NCBI GenBank assembly: GCA_026770575.1
Contig: MU657180.1
Coordinates: 516,229 to 580,228 of the forward strand
Direction of reading: 5' to 3'
DNA: 64,000 bases
Source: Pelagophyceae sp. CCMP2097
Taxonomy: Eukaryota > Sar > Pelagophyceae
Below, piece after piece: positions 10,292 through 20,540 of this stretch. The translations under genes were made by a program, and so were the position numbers. The notes under the pieces were generated by a model, which had not been told where the DNA came from, searched no databases, and saw nothing but the letters and a program-made list of their open reading frames with translations. The number at the start of each line of letters is the position of its first letter. The first letter of the stretch is position 1.

Positions 10292-13200
10292 ATGCTCGCC
10301 GACGGCATGGGCTCGGGGGCGTCGCTCCCGGCAAACGCGCGCGCGGGCAAGCCGCCGTCGCTGGCGCGCATGGCCATCTCGCCGCCGCAGCTCGCAAACG
10401 GCCTCGAGCTCGACTGCTACCCGCACACGTTCTCGCCGCTGCTGCTCTTCGCGCCGGGCGCGTACTTTGACAAAGGGTACTCCAACTATCACTCTGTGGC
10501 GCAGTTCTTCGCCTGCGTCGCGGGCGAGGACATGCTCGCAAACGTGCTCTGCGAGCGGCGCAATGCTCTCTACGAAGACCTTTTGGACGACGTCTTCGCC
10601 AAGAGGTCTTTAGTGACGTGCTGTATCGACGCCCATTTCACGGCCTTCCAAGTCCTCCCGACGCAGCGAGGCGAGCCGCCTTTGATGGTCTACTACGACC
10701 CTTTAAAGAACCAGCTGCAGCTCTTCGCCGGCGACGCGGCGCGCCGGGCGGCGACGTTTTTGCTTTTGAAATGCCATTACGGCGATTCGACGCACATTCA
10801 GGAGCACGCGGACCACTACACGGGAGCTGGCGGCACCGCCACGCGCAGGATGATCCACCAGCTCTGGCGCGACATGAACAAGGTCTCCGGCCTCGGGCAG
10901 CTTTCCGGGTGCCGGTCTCGAGGCGTGGCTTTAAATGCTTCGTCGTACTTTTTGATCAACGCCCCGGGAGACGCTCGGTCCATGTCCACGCAGCTCACGG
11001 GCAACACGTGCTACTTCCAGACGTACCTCTTCGCCGTCCTGGCAAAGGTCGGCGGCCTCTCTCTGTGCAAAGTCGGCGGCGGCGCCGTGGACGTGACGGA
11101 CGCCTTGCGTTTGGAGAAGACCACAGTGGCAATGTGCCAGCACCTCCTCGGCTTCTTCGTCGACGATTCTTCCAAGATGATGCGGCCGCTGACGAACTCC
11201 AACGTCGTCGTCGACTTTTTCCGATTTAGGGAGGCGCCATATTACGCGCTCGTGTCTCGGTATTTAAAGGGCCGGGCAAACGTCCCGGACTACGCCGCGC
11301 AGCACGCTCGTCTGCTGGAGTACTTTTGCGCGCGACGGACGCTGCACACGTATTCGAAGTTTACTCTGGTGGGCGCGATGCCCTCGGCGCAAAACACGAA
11401 ATCGCTCATCGCGGTGACTTCGACGGACGAGGCGGCCCCGAAGCTCGCAAGGTCGCACTTTTACAAGTACCGCGCCGCGGATCTCATGTTGGGGCTGAAC
11501 ACGGGCGTGGTCCAGGAATTACGGGCCTTTTGCGAATTTAACGCGTTGCGGAAGAACGCTCTACTGGGTGCCTTCGACCGGTTGGAAGCTTTGCTCGGCG
11601 CTCCCCCGCCGACGAACAAGTTCCGCGACTACTACTTCATGCCCCAGTACGAGGTCGGGCAGACGGAGCTGGTGGCGGTGCACGCGCATACGTACGCCTT
11701 GGACGTTTTATCCATGTTGTTGAGGCACAAGCGATATTGCGAGGCGGATGTTTTGCCCGCTTTCCGCGCCCGAGTGCGCCTCGTCAACTCGGCTCTGGCG
11801 GAGTCGGTGCTGTTCTCGACGCAGCGGCAGACGGACTACGAGACGATTCTGAGACCCGACGAGTTTTCCAATTCGAAAAAGACGTACGACTTTTTCCGCG
11901 ACACCTTCTTGTCCGTCGACTTTTTCCAAGAATTCTGCGGCCTCGGCTTGTCCGACCGCAACTTGGCGGAGCCCGACGTCAATGCCCTGACTCGGACCGT
12001 TTTCTACTCAACCAAGCTTATGGCCCGCCAGGCTTACAAGATGGAGAGCGACTTCGAAAAGGAGTGCATCAACCAACTGGCGCGCACCACTCTCCGGCGG
12101 TACAACTCTGCCCTCCAGGGGAGGGTCGACTTGGACCAGACGTGCAGAGTTTGCATCCGCGTCGGCTTCGGGGTGACGTACTCAAAGTACAACACGCTGA
12201 TGCACTTTCTAAACGTCGCAGAAGCGTACTGGCACAACCCGGACCTCGCCGCCGTCTCCCTCTTCGGGAAAGACGTCCGGGCGGTCCTCGGAGTGTCTTG
12301 CCAGAAGATTTTCTTCCAGCCGGGCCACGATTTTTACCACTACGGCCCTTTCGAATTGCAAGACGGCGGCCTCGACTTGGCCGTGGCCAACGCGGCGGGC
12401 GACGTCCTCCCGGGCGTCTCTCGCGCCGTGCGCGGCGAGAAGCACGCTTTGATCGTCACGGACCGCGTCTTCGAGCACGGCTACCTCAAGAGCATCCTCC
12501 AGAGGCTCTTCCGAGCCGCAGAGGGCTACAAGCTGAAGACGGACAACGCCGTGATCAACCTGCTCCTGCTCTCGCTGCTCTTGGACTTTGGGTTGTTTGA
12601 AGACCACGTTCAACTGCTGAACCTGCCCTTGCTCGCCTCTCTGCCGCAAAAGTCCACGAGGGCCCTGCAAGTAGAGGTCTCGAATTTGATCCACGAGGCG
12701 GACAAGCGCAACAGTTCGGATCCCGTGACGCGGGCGCAGGTGGAGCACTTGATCTTCGAGGTGTCGCACAAGTTCATGGTCAACAAGGCCTGGTCCCTCC
12801 GGTCCCGAGAGTTTGAACTCGTCCGTCTGCTCAACGCGGACCCGTGCTACATGCGCTACGTCTTACTGGTCAAGGTGTACATGTCTTTATGCCAGATCAA
12901 CAAGTCTGCCGAAGTGGACTACTATAAAGTGCGGACGGACTCGGCTTTTCGAATCCTCATCCCGCGCAACTTTTCCCAGTCCACGTCTGCGTACCTCGCC
13001 GAGATCACGATGCGCTACACCTTTGCGGAGAAGGGCGGTTTCGTGGTCTACGACGACTTGAAGCTCTTCGACGTGCGAGAGGCGCAACCGGAGATGAACC
13101 TGTTCAAGGTGCGAATCGACTCCGCCTCTTCCGTCCAGTCCATGGTCAAGTACGTCGAGATCTCAAACGTCTTCAAGTCGGTCGAAGATGGCGGTCGTGC

Positions 13201-16200
13201 CGACGAGTTTTTGGTCTTTGTCGCCGATAACGTTTTAAGGTGCGCCGTAGACGGTGGCCAGACGCGCGTGCGGATCAACGGCGTCGTCGTCGAGGTGGCC
13301 ACGACGTTCTTCAACGAGTGCATCTCCTTTGTGCCCTGCTTCAAGTACGCGGCCTCGGAAGACGTCATCTTCTTTTGCTCGAGGAACGTAAAGTACGCTG
13401 TCGACAACGGCGGCCAGTTCTCGCCGGACTACTACGGCATGAAGCACGAGCTGATCGAGTGCATCTACTCGGAGGAGTGTACGGTGGACTTGAACGACGC
13501 CCACGTCTTCAAAAAGGAGAAGATCTCGGACCTGGTCACAGAGTCGAAGACGGTCCTCTTCTTCCCCGATTTCGTGCTCCAGGTGACGGACCGCAAGCAG
13601 CTGATCAACCTCTTGGACTACGCCCTGGCCATTCGCAACGTCGGCTTCTTTATCTTGGTGCTGTTTTATTTGAGAAGAGCGTCCGTGCATCTCGAGTACG
13701 CCGAAACGGAAAATAAGGTCACCAAGATCGCCGGCCCCTGGCGCGAGGCCATCCTCTACGTCTTGGACAAGGCCAGCCCGAACCCGCACTACGACGAAAT
13801 ATTCGCACGACAGTTTTCGGACCTGCACGCGCACGCCGACCTGCCTCTTGCCGATTTCGTAGACGAGCTCTGCAAATGCTTCTGCCGCTACCAGCGCAGC
13901 ATCACGCACGACGACGGCTCCTCGGGGTACGAGATTGTGCCGACCCGCAAGCAAAAGGACTTTTTGATGAAGATTCTGATTTCGGAAGAGTGCTTCCATT
14001 TCTCCGAAGTCGGCTCGGGCAAGACGAAAGTCGTCCTCCCCCTCCTCTGCATGGCCTTCCTCTCGGACAACTCGGCCGTCCAGCAAATACTTGCGCGGGG
14101 CGGCAAGAAGAAATCGGTGCTCGTCATCCTAGTGCCGGAGCACCTCGTCCCAGACGCAAAGGCGCAAGTCTACCGGTGAGCGGGCCTTGCTCCAAGAATG
14201 CGAGCCCAGCGTTCAAATGGCCCACTCGATGATTCCGGAACCCGACGTAGGTACTGTCTGAACCTCAACTTCCGCGACGAATACCGCGTCTACGACGACA
14301 TCTTCGCGCTGCGAACCGCCGCGCCCGGAAATGAGACTCCAAGGCGTACCGAGGCTTCTCGAATGCACGCCAGCAGACGCGAAGAAGTGATGCCCGACGG
14401 CGACGGGCGCTTCCAGAGACGCGGCCTGCTCTCAAAGAACCTCTAGGCTGCACCACGACGTGCAGCTGCACGGGGGTTCGTCGTCTGCGGCGGCGGCGCC
14501 GTACAAGCGATTCTCGCACGGCGGGCCGAAAGCTGCGGCCAAGGCGCCGGTGAAGCAGATCTTTTGCACTTCTTTGAAAAAAGTTCGACGCCCCTTTCGT
14601 AGGTGAAGCAGATCTTTGTCACTTCTTTTAATTCTTTTAAAAAGGCGCTCACCTACGACGCCATCTGCGCCAAGATCGGCCCGAAGCGAGAACACGTCTT
14701 GATCGTCGTCGACGAGGTGCCTTGCCCTTCGCCGCGCCGTGGGCCGCGCCGTCGGTCCGACCCCGCGACGAACGGACCGCGCCTAGGTCGACGACTTCCT
14801 GGACCGGGACAAGCTCGTCTTCAACGTGGCCTCGAACAAGGGCAACGCCTTCGACAAATCGACTTTAGAAGGGTATTTCGAATGCAGCCGCGCGGTGTAC
14901 AACCGCGAGGCGTCTTTGCCGAAAGGCGTTGCTGCGTTCCGGGGCGCCAACCCGGCGTACTGGGCCTCGCTCTTCGACAAGTTCGCAGCGCTGCACGCCG
15001 AGGTGCAGGACGCGTCGCGGTCGATCAATAAGGTGAAAATCACCCGACTTGCGGCGAAGCAATTCCGTGCCATCCTTTTGGGCCTCTAAGAAGGCCAGCG
15101 GAGTACCATCCTCGGCGCTAGGCCTTTGGCATTTTCAACGCTTCGACGCTCCGCCACTGCTCTTCCAACGTCGCCCAAGACGTCGAGGGCTACCGCTCCT
15201 TGATCGCCCGGCCGTACGAGAGCGTGAACCGCGCCATGCCCGGGTCTTACTACTCTGACGTGGAGCGGACCATTTATTTGACGTACACGATTCTGCAAAA
15301 AGACACGTCCAAATTCGACGACCTCTTCCAGGAGGAGCGCAAGTTCGTCAGCTTCGAGTACTTTCACGCCCACGTGGCGCACGGCGAATTGGACTACGAT
15401 GCTTTGGTGTACGGAGTGGACAAGCTCTCTGAGCTGGTGGACAAGTTTCCAGCGACCAAGGACGGTCTGACTCGATTCTTGTACGAGGTCATCCTCCGCC
15501 GCATGGAGATTCGCGACAAGTCTCGGAGTGTGAACTCGATCGACGTGGTCTTCAAGTTCGACTGCATCGGGTTTACCGGGACGCCCTTTATCGACAACTG
15601 TCCCACCGCCGCCTACATTCGAGGCCAGAGCACGGCCGACATCCCTGATCTGATCGACCGCAGCTTTTACGCCCACGCCGTGGAGCAGCTCGACGAGGAG
15701 GCGTTCGAGAGGCGGTTCCTCGCTTTTCAGGGCAGGAACGACGACGTCGACGTCGCGTACCTCTCTTCCGACTTTGTCGCGACCGCGCCCGACGAGCTCG
15801 CCGTCCTAGACGGGCTCCTGGACCGCGAGGGCGACGTGTTTAACGTGCTGGTCGACCTGTGCGGCGTCTTCAAGCGTTCGAGTATCCACCAGGTCCGAGA
15901 CCGCTTAAAGGCGCACTTCGGCGCCCAGTGCCCCTTCGAGTACGTCTATCACATCGACCAGTCGACGGGGGGCGACCGCGTCCTCGCCTTCGCTTCGGAC
16001 AACGACGTGCAGTTCGACGAGGAGTTTTATAAATCCCTCTGCGCCTCCCACGGCCACAAACTGCGAGACGCCGTCTTCTTCTTCGTCGACAACCGCAACG
16101 TCATCGGCAAAGACGTGCCTTTCCAGCTGGACCACCGCCGCCGGTTTGCGACGCCTCTATTTAGAAGGAGCGTGGTCCTGGCGCACGACGTAGACGACTT

Positions 16201-17620
16201 CTCCAAAGTCTGGCAGGCCATGGGCCGCTCGCGCACCATGAACGACACCGTCTTCGCCATCTACGCCGCCGGCGTCCCGGTCGACGCTCCGCGCGGCCTT
16301 TCCGACATGAAGAAGCTGGCGCTGACGCGGGAATTGTACGTCCGCAACTGCGACCGGAAGATGGCGGGCAACTTGGCCTCTGCCTACCAGACTCTGATCG
16401 CGTTGGTGAACTTGTCACGGGACCAATTCTACTACGGGGATGAAATTGTGAACGCGTTTTTGGACCGGCTCAATTTGGGCTTGGACGGAAAGTTGAGGCA
16501 ACACGAACGCTCCGTCGCCGACGCCATCTTCACAGAGGCAGACGAAATGCCCGCGCGCATCCTGACGAAGATGCTCGGGGCAAAGTTTTCGAAGAATGAA
16601 AAGCTGTCGCGCGAAAAGCTCACAAAGACGACGGTGCTCGTCATCCTGTCGCGCGTCATCCGCGAGAAATTCGAGCAGCCCGCTGTGTTGTCGGGCAGCG
16701 TCCTCGACGCCTGCGTCGCTTTATTGGCCGGCGAGACGGACGCCGGGGCGGAAGTTTCGTACACCAAGCAGCAACAGCAGCAACGGCAGCGGCAGCAGAA
16801 CAAGTCCGCGGATGCCGACACGATGGACATCTTCGACCGCAAGCACCAGCTCGCGGTGGTGACGGAGACGGACAACTACTTTCAGTACACGATGGACGCG
16901 AAAAAAGACGTGCCCAAGATGGCGCTCAACTTGCCCGTCTCGTCCCCGATCCTCCGCCTCTCCTACCGCGCAAACGGCCGCTCTTTCACCGTCCGAGTCT
17001 ACCCAACTTTACAATTCTTGTACTCGCACCACGTCGAGCCGGCGTACGTCACGCCCTCGGTGAGGGACGTGGTGGGGACCATGGGCACCGTGGACCCGCA
17101 AGAGTTTTTAAGGCGGTTTTTCGCAGAGGCCGCAAAGGCCGCGACGAACGACGTTGAAGAGCCTCCAAACGGCGGTGGGCTGGGCGTGCGCGTGGCGGCG
17201 CATCTGGTCAGAGCGAACCCGCAGTACACTTTGGCGGCGGTGGCCAGAGGCGTCTACGTCATTGGCATGAAAGATCAGTTCAACGTCCACGATTTGAAAC
17301 CCGGCCACCCGATGAACGCGCACGTCCAGTACGTCGCCGACGACGGCGGCTTTGTTCTGCTGGACCGCCGCGCGGGTGGTGGAGATGGCGCGGACGCGTT
17401 TGGGCCTTACTGCGTAGAACACTACGTGCTCATGGAGGCCCTCTCCAAGAGCGAAGTCGCGCACAACGTCCTGGACTACTACGCCAAGCACCGCTCGAAG
17501 CTCGATTCCGGCTTGGCGCAGTACGACGAGAAACAAGGCAAAGGGTTCGTCTGCTGGCGCTTCTTGATGAACGACGCCGCGAAACTGATGAACGACGCCG
17601 CGAGGCAGACGGACAAGTAA
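10292..17620 (+). CDS. giant Ulp/adenain-like cysteine peptidase fused to SF2-like ATPase, 2301 aa
   Basis: Six exons (10292-14175, 14251-14310, 14447-14549, 14603-14716, 14787-15032, 15122-17620) total 6906 nt and keep one frame. The N-terminal domain has the residue order of C48/adenain-type cysteine peptidases: His115 (AHFTAFQV), Asp136 (YYDPLK), Gln234 and Cys240 (QLTGNTCYFQTYLFAVL), with Gln six residues before Cys. The middle is unrecognised helical sequence. The C-terminal half carries SF2/P-loop-like motifs: GSGKT at 1241-1245, VVDEVDDF near 1386, FTGTPF, and WQAMGRSRTMND near 1833 in the motif VI position. A Gln/Arg run lies near 16770. Large fungal and protist DUF3638-type proteins also carry a GGGKT-like P-loop, so it may be a relative. 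Base composition is visibly less GC-extreme than its neighbours. Function unknown; ubiquitin-like processing coupled to remodelling is conjecture. Confidence 0.8.
14311..14446 (+). other. probable GC-AG intron in the peptidase/ATPase gene
   Basis: No GT donor in the exon starting at 14251 restores frame. A GC donor at 14311 paired with the CTCTAG acceptor ending at 14446 gives FALLHHDVQLH across the junction and makes the whole 2301-aa frame divisible by three. Confidence 0.55.
14550..14602 (+). other. 53-nt intron whose 5' end duplicates the following exon start
   Basis: The intron begins GTGAAGCAGATCTTT and the next exon begins with the same 15 bases. Similarity continues past that point (CACTTCTTT in both). 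This is the arrangement expected if the intron arose by a local tandem duplication that carried an AG-GT junction. Confidence 0.7.
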
Positions 17621-17795
17621 AAGGCGCCGCCGGCCTCTGAAAGATTCATAATACTGTGTGTTGTGTGGCCTCCTGGACTCGTCCGGCGCGGGCCCAAAGG
17701 GGATGCGCAGGCCCGAGAGAGACGATAGAGTGCTTTAAGAAGAGAGGCGCCCGGCACCGTGGCCTTTTTGGGCCCCGGAGCGCCTGCTTTGGGCG

Positions 17796-19278
17796 TCAGT
17801 AGCCGAGCTCGAAAGAGCGCCAGAACGCCGGCGTCTCTTCTCGCTCCCAGACGACAGCGACCGCGGCGCCGAATGCCAAACCCGCCTTCGGCGCGGCGAC
17901 TTGCCTCGCCAGCGCCGCGGCGCGCTCGGGGCACCGCATCGGCAGGTGCGTTTGTGCAAAGTCGGCGCCGACCCATATAAAGTCGGCCGAGCCCGCGTGG
18001 AGCCAGCAGAGAGATGTGGACTCTAAGCACTCGTGATCGTAGTCAACGCACCGGTCCCATCGTTGCCGGGCACCGTCGTCGCTCAGCTCGTATAGCTCGC
18101 TCGCCGCGCCCTTGGGAGACGGCGAACGCGGCGCCTCGGCCGCCGGCCGCGACTCTGGCCCGTCGGAGACGACGCGCGCCGCGGGCGCGGGCGGCGCGAG
18201 CGGCGCCGCGCGGCCCTTGCTCCGCTTGCGCTCGTCGTCGTCGCGCGGCGGCGCGGCGTCGTCGTCCGAGCCGTCGGCCGCCGCCGCGCCGGGCGAAGCG
18301 CGCGCGGGCCGGAGCGCGAGGCCGTCGTCGGCGTCGTACACAGCCACGGGCGAAATCGTCCTCGACGGCGCGGCGGCATCGTTTGCGGGCGGCGCGGCGT
18401 CCTCGGCGACGAGTTCCCAGAATTCGTCGGGCTCTGCGCCCTCGCGGACGAAGCCGTGTTCGGCGCCGCTGCAGCAGCAGACGACGCCGTCAAACCTCTG
18501 CAGCCTGCGCGCGCAGTCCAGAGCGCACTGCACGAAGCGTTCGTCGTCCACCAAGCCGCCGACCCAGACGGCGGCTTTTCGCCCGCGCACGACGACAAAG
18601 GCGCGCCGCGGGTCGAGGTGGCAGGCGCGCGGCGGCAGCGTCTGGCCGTAGTCGGCGGCGCCCCCGGACGCGGGCGCGCCGCATAGGCGCGAGACTGCGC
18701 GGCCGCTGTGGTGCGCCACCGCGCGGTAGAGGCGGCCGCCGGAGTCGTCGCCGGCGGCGCGGCGGTCGCCCCAGGCCATCAACTGCGCGGCAAAACCCGC
18801 GTTGGGCTCGCAGATGGGCCGCGAGAGCCGGACGGCGGCGTATGCGTCTCGGTAGGCGGCGCCGGACCGCACCATCAAGTACGCGATGGCCAGAGCGCAG
18901 CTCCGCGAGACGCCTCGCGAGCAGTGCACCAGGCAGCGGCCGCCGGCGTCCCAGCACTTTTCCAAAAATTCTGCCGCTTCGCTCGCGAACCACGTCACGT
19001 CCTCCACCAGCCCGTCGTCGTGCATCTCCAGCGTGAGGTATTCGAAGCGGTTGGGAAATGCGCTTGGGACAGAGCAGCCGGCCGCGTTGAGGACGTGCGT
19101 AATGCCGTGCGCCGCCAATATCTACCAAAGCGCGTCGCCGACGCGCGAAACACCGACGGGGGCCACGCACGTCGGCGTCGCGCGCGACGATCTCGCCGCC
19201 GACGTAAAGGAACTTTGGCAGCACTTCGGAGCACGTGCCGGCGTAGCGCTCCAGCTTCTCGCGCTTCAGAGTGCTCTC
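17796..19278 (-). CDS. MKP1-like dual-specificity phosphatase with gelsolin-like C-terminus; 5' exon unresolved
   Basis: Exons 19278-19171 and 19121-17796 are supported; the 49-nt intron has a GTGCGT donor and GGTAG acceptor. The first supported exon opens at an acceptor with no ATG, so at least one 5' exon is missing. The start may lie in the frame beginning at 19677, but I cannot fix the donor. The protein shows RFLYVGG-like entry (LPKFLYVGGEIVARD), GITHVLNAAG, and the phosphatase P-loop HCSRGVSRS. Next come DPRRAFVVVRGRKAAVWVGG and ARRLQRF, which resemble a gelsolin repeat. DSP plus gelsolin-like repeat is the layout of plant MKP1, which dephosphorylates MAP kinases. A long low-complexity linker precedes a conserved-looking tail ending FWRSFELGY. 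It converges on the peptidase/ATPase gene, with stops 175 bp apart. Confidence 0.82.
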
Positions 19279-20540
19279 CTATTCGGCGCGTCGCGCCCGA
19301 CGCTGCCCAGAGAAAGGGGAGAGGCGCGCGTCGCAAGGCGCCTGCGCCTTCACTTAGGGCTCGCTCAATTCTTCAGAACTCGAAAGACGCCACGTGATGG
19401 GTTCGGTGTCGCACCTTTTTCGCAAACCTACGACGGCGCGCGGCTCCGCAATGCTGCGGGAGGTTGCGGGGGGGCGCATTTTCCCGCTGAGCGAGCGAGA
19501 GAACCCCAGAACGGGCGACGAAAACGCCGCGGCGGGGACGCCACGCCACGCCGCGCTTCCGTCCGAGGAAGCCAAGATCTCGCACTCCCATTGGACCGGT
19601 CCTCGTCCTTCGAGCGCTTTCCGCCTCGCTCCCCCTCCTCGAACATTCCATCGAACAGTTCCAAGGCTCGTCGCCATTAAACGCCGTCGACAACAATCTC
19701 GAGACGACTCACCGGTCGTCGCTGGCCGCCGGAGCTTTCTGCAGCTCGAGCAGCGGGAGCGCCGGGCGCGCCTTGATCATCTCCTCCACGGCGCGCGGGC
19801 GGCGCCCGGAATTGCCCGAGTCGCGTACGGTTTATCAATAATATAAAGGACTACACGTAGGCTCAATCCTTAGCCGGCTCTCATAATACCGAGTATCAAA
19901 TCTTTGGCTACTCATCAATTGAGTTTTGCAGAATATTGGCAGGAAAAGAGCATGACCACCCGTCACTAACGTCAAGACAACGTCAAGCGCACCGCAAGCC
20001 GCACCGGAGATCCTTCTCAATCAACTCCTTTGGGGTTCCCTTGAACTCGATTTGTTCTCGTGAGCCTCGACGTGAGGCAGCTGCGTGAGGACGTGGTGAC
20101 CCCTTGAGAGAACGTGAGACTATGGTCCCATATTATGGGAGTTTTGTTCCAATGCGCAACTTGAAGAGCGGGTAGGAATTCTTCGAAACGAAGCTCCGTT
20201 GTTCGACGGATTCTGGCGAGCGGATTCTGGCGAGGAAACGTATCGAGGCGCCGTCCAGGAGCACACGCCATCCGGACAGCGCCGAGTATACTGCGAGGTT
20301 GGAGCGGTGCTGTCTTGAAAGTGCTGTCTTTGCGACGACTCAGGGCTTGGTGGGCTCCCTCTTCGCGGCTCTCGACCCCGGGGGGTCGAGGGGTTACGTC
20401 GCTGGGTTCTTCACACAGGAGGGTCTTTATAGTTCGTAGGGCGTCTTTTTGGACTGATTGGGGGAGGCATCGCTTTGGGGGGTATTCGCGGCGCCATTGG
20501 TTCGGGGGGTTTGGTGCTTTCGCACCAGGGGGCCGCGCGG
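19279..20540. other. gene-poor stretch between phosphatase 5' end and MYB 3' end
   Basis: About 1.26 kb with no gene I can support except the missing 5' exon(s) of the phosphatase, probably between 19279 and 19680. From about 19830 to 20480 the sequence is less GC-rich and looks like UTR or intergenic DNA. It contains a 14-bp tandem duplication of CGGATTCTGGCGAG near 20206-20234. Confidence 0.4.

Noticed and set aside
19354..19677. 107-codon minus-strand frame starting MATSLGTV
   Set aside because: It may contain the missing first exon of the phosphatase, but no donor is convincing, so it is not called as a gene.
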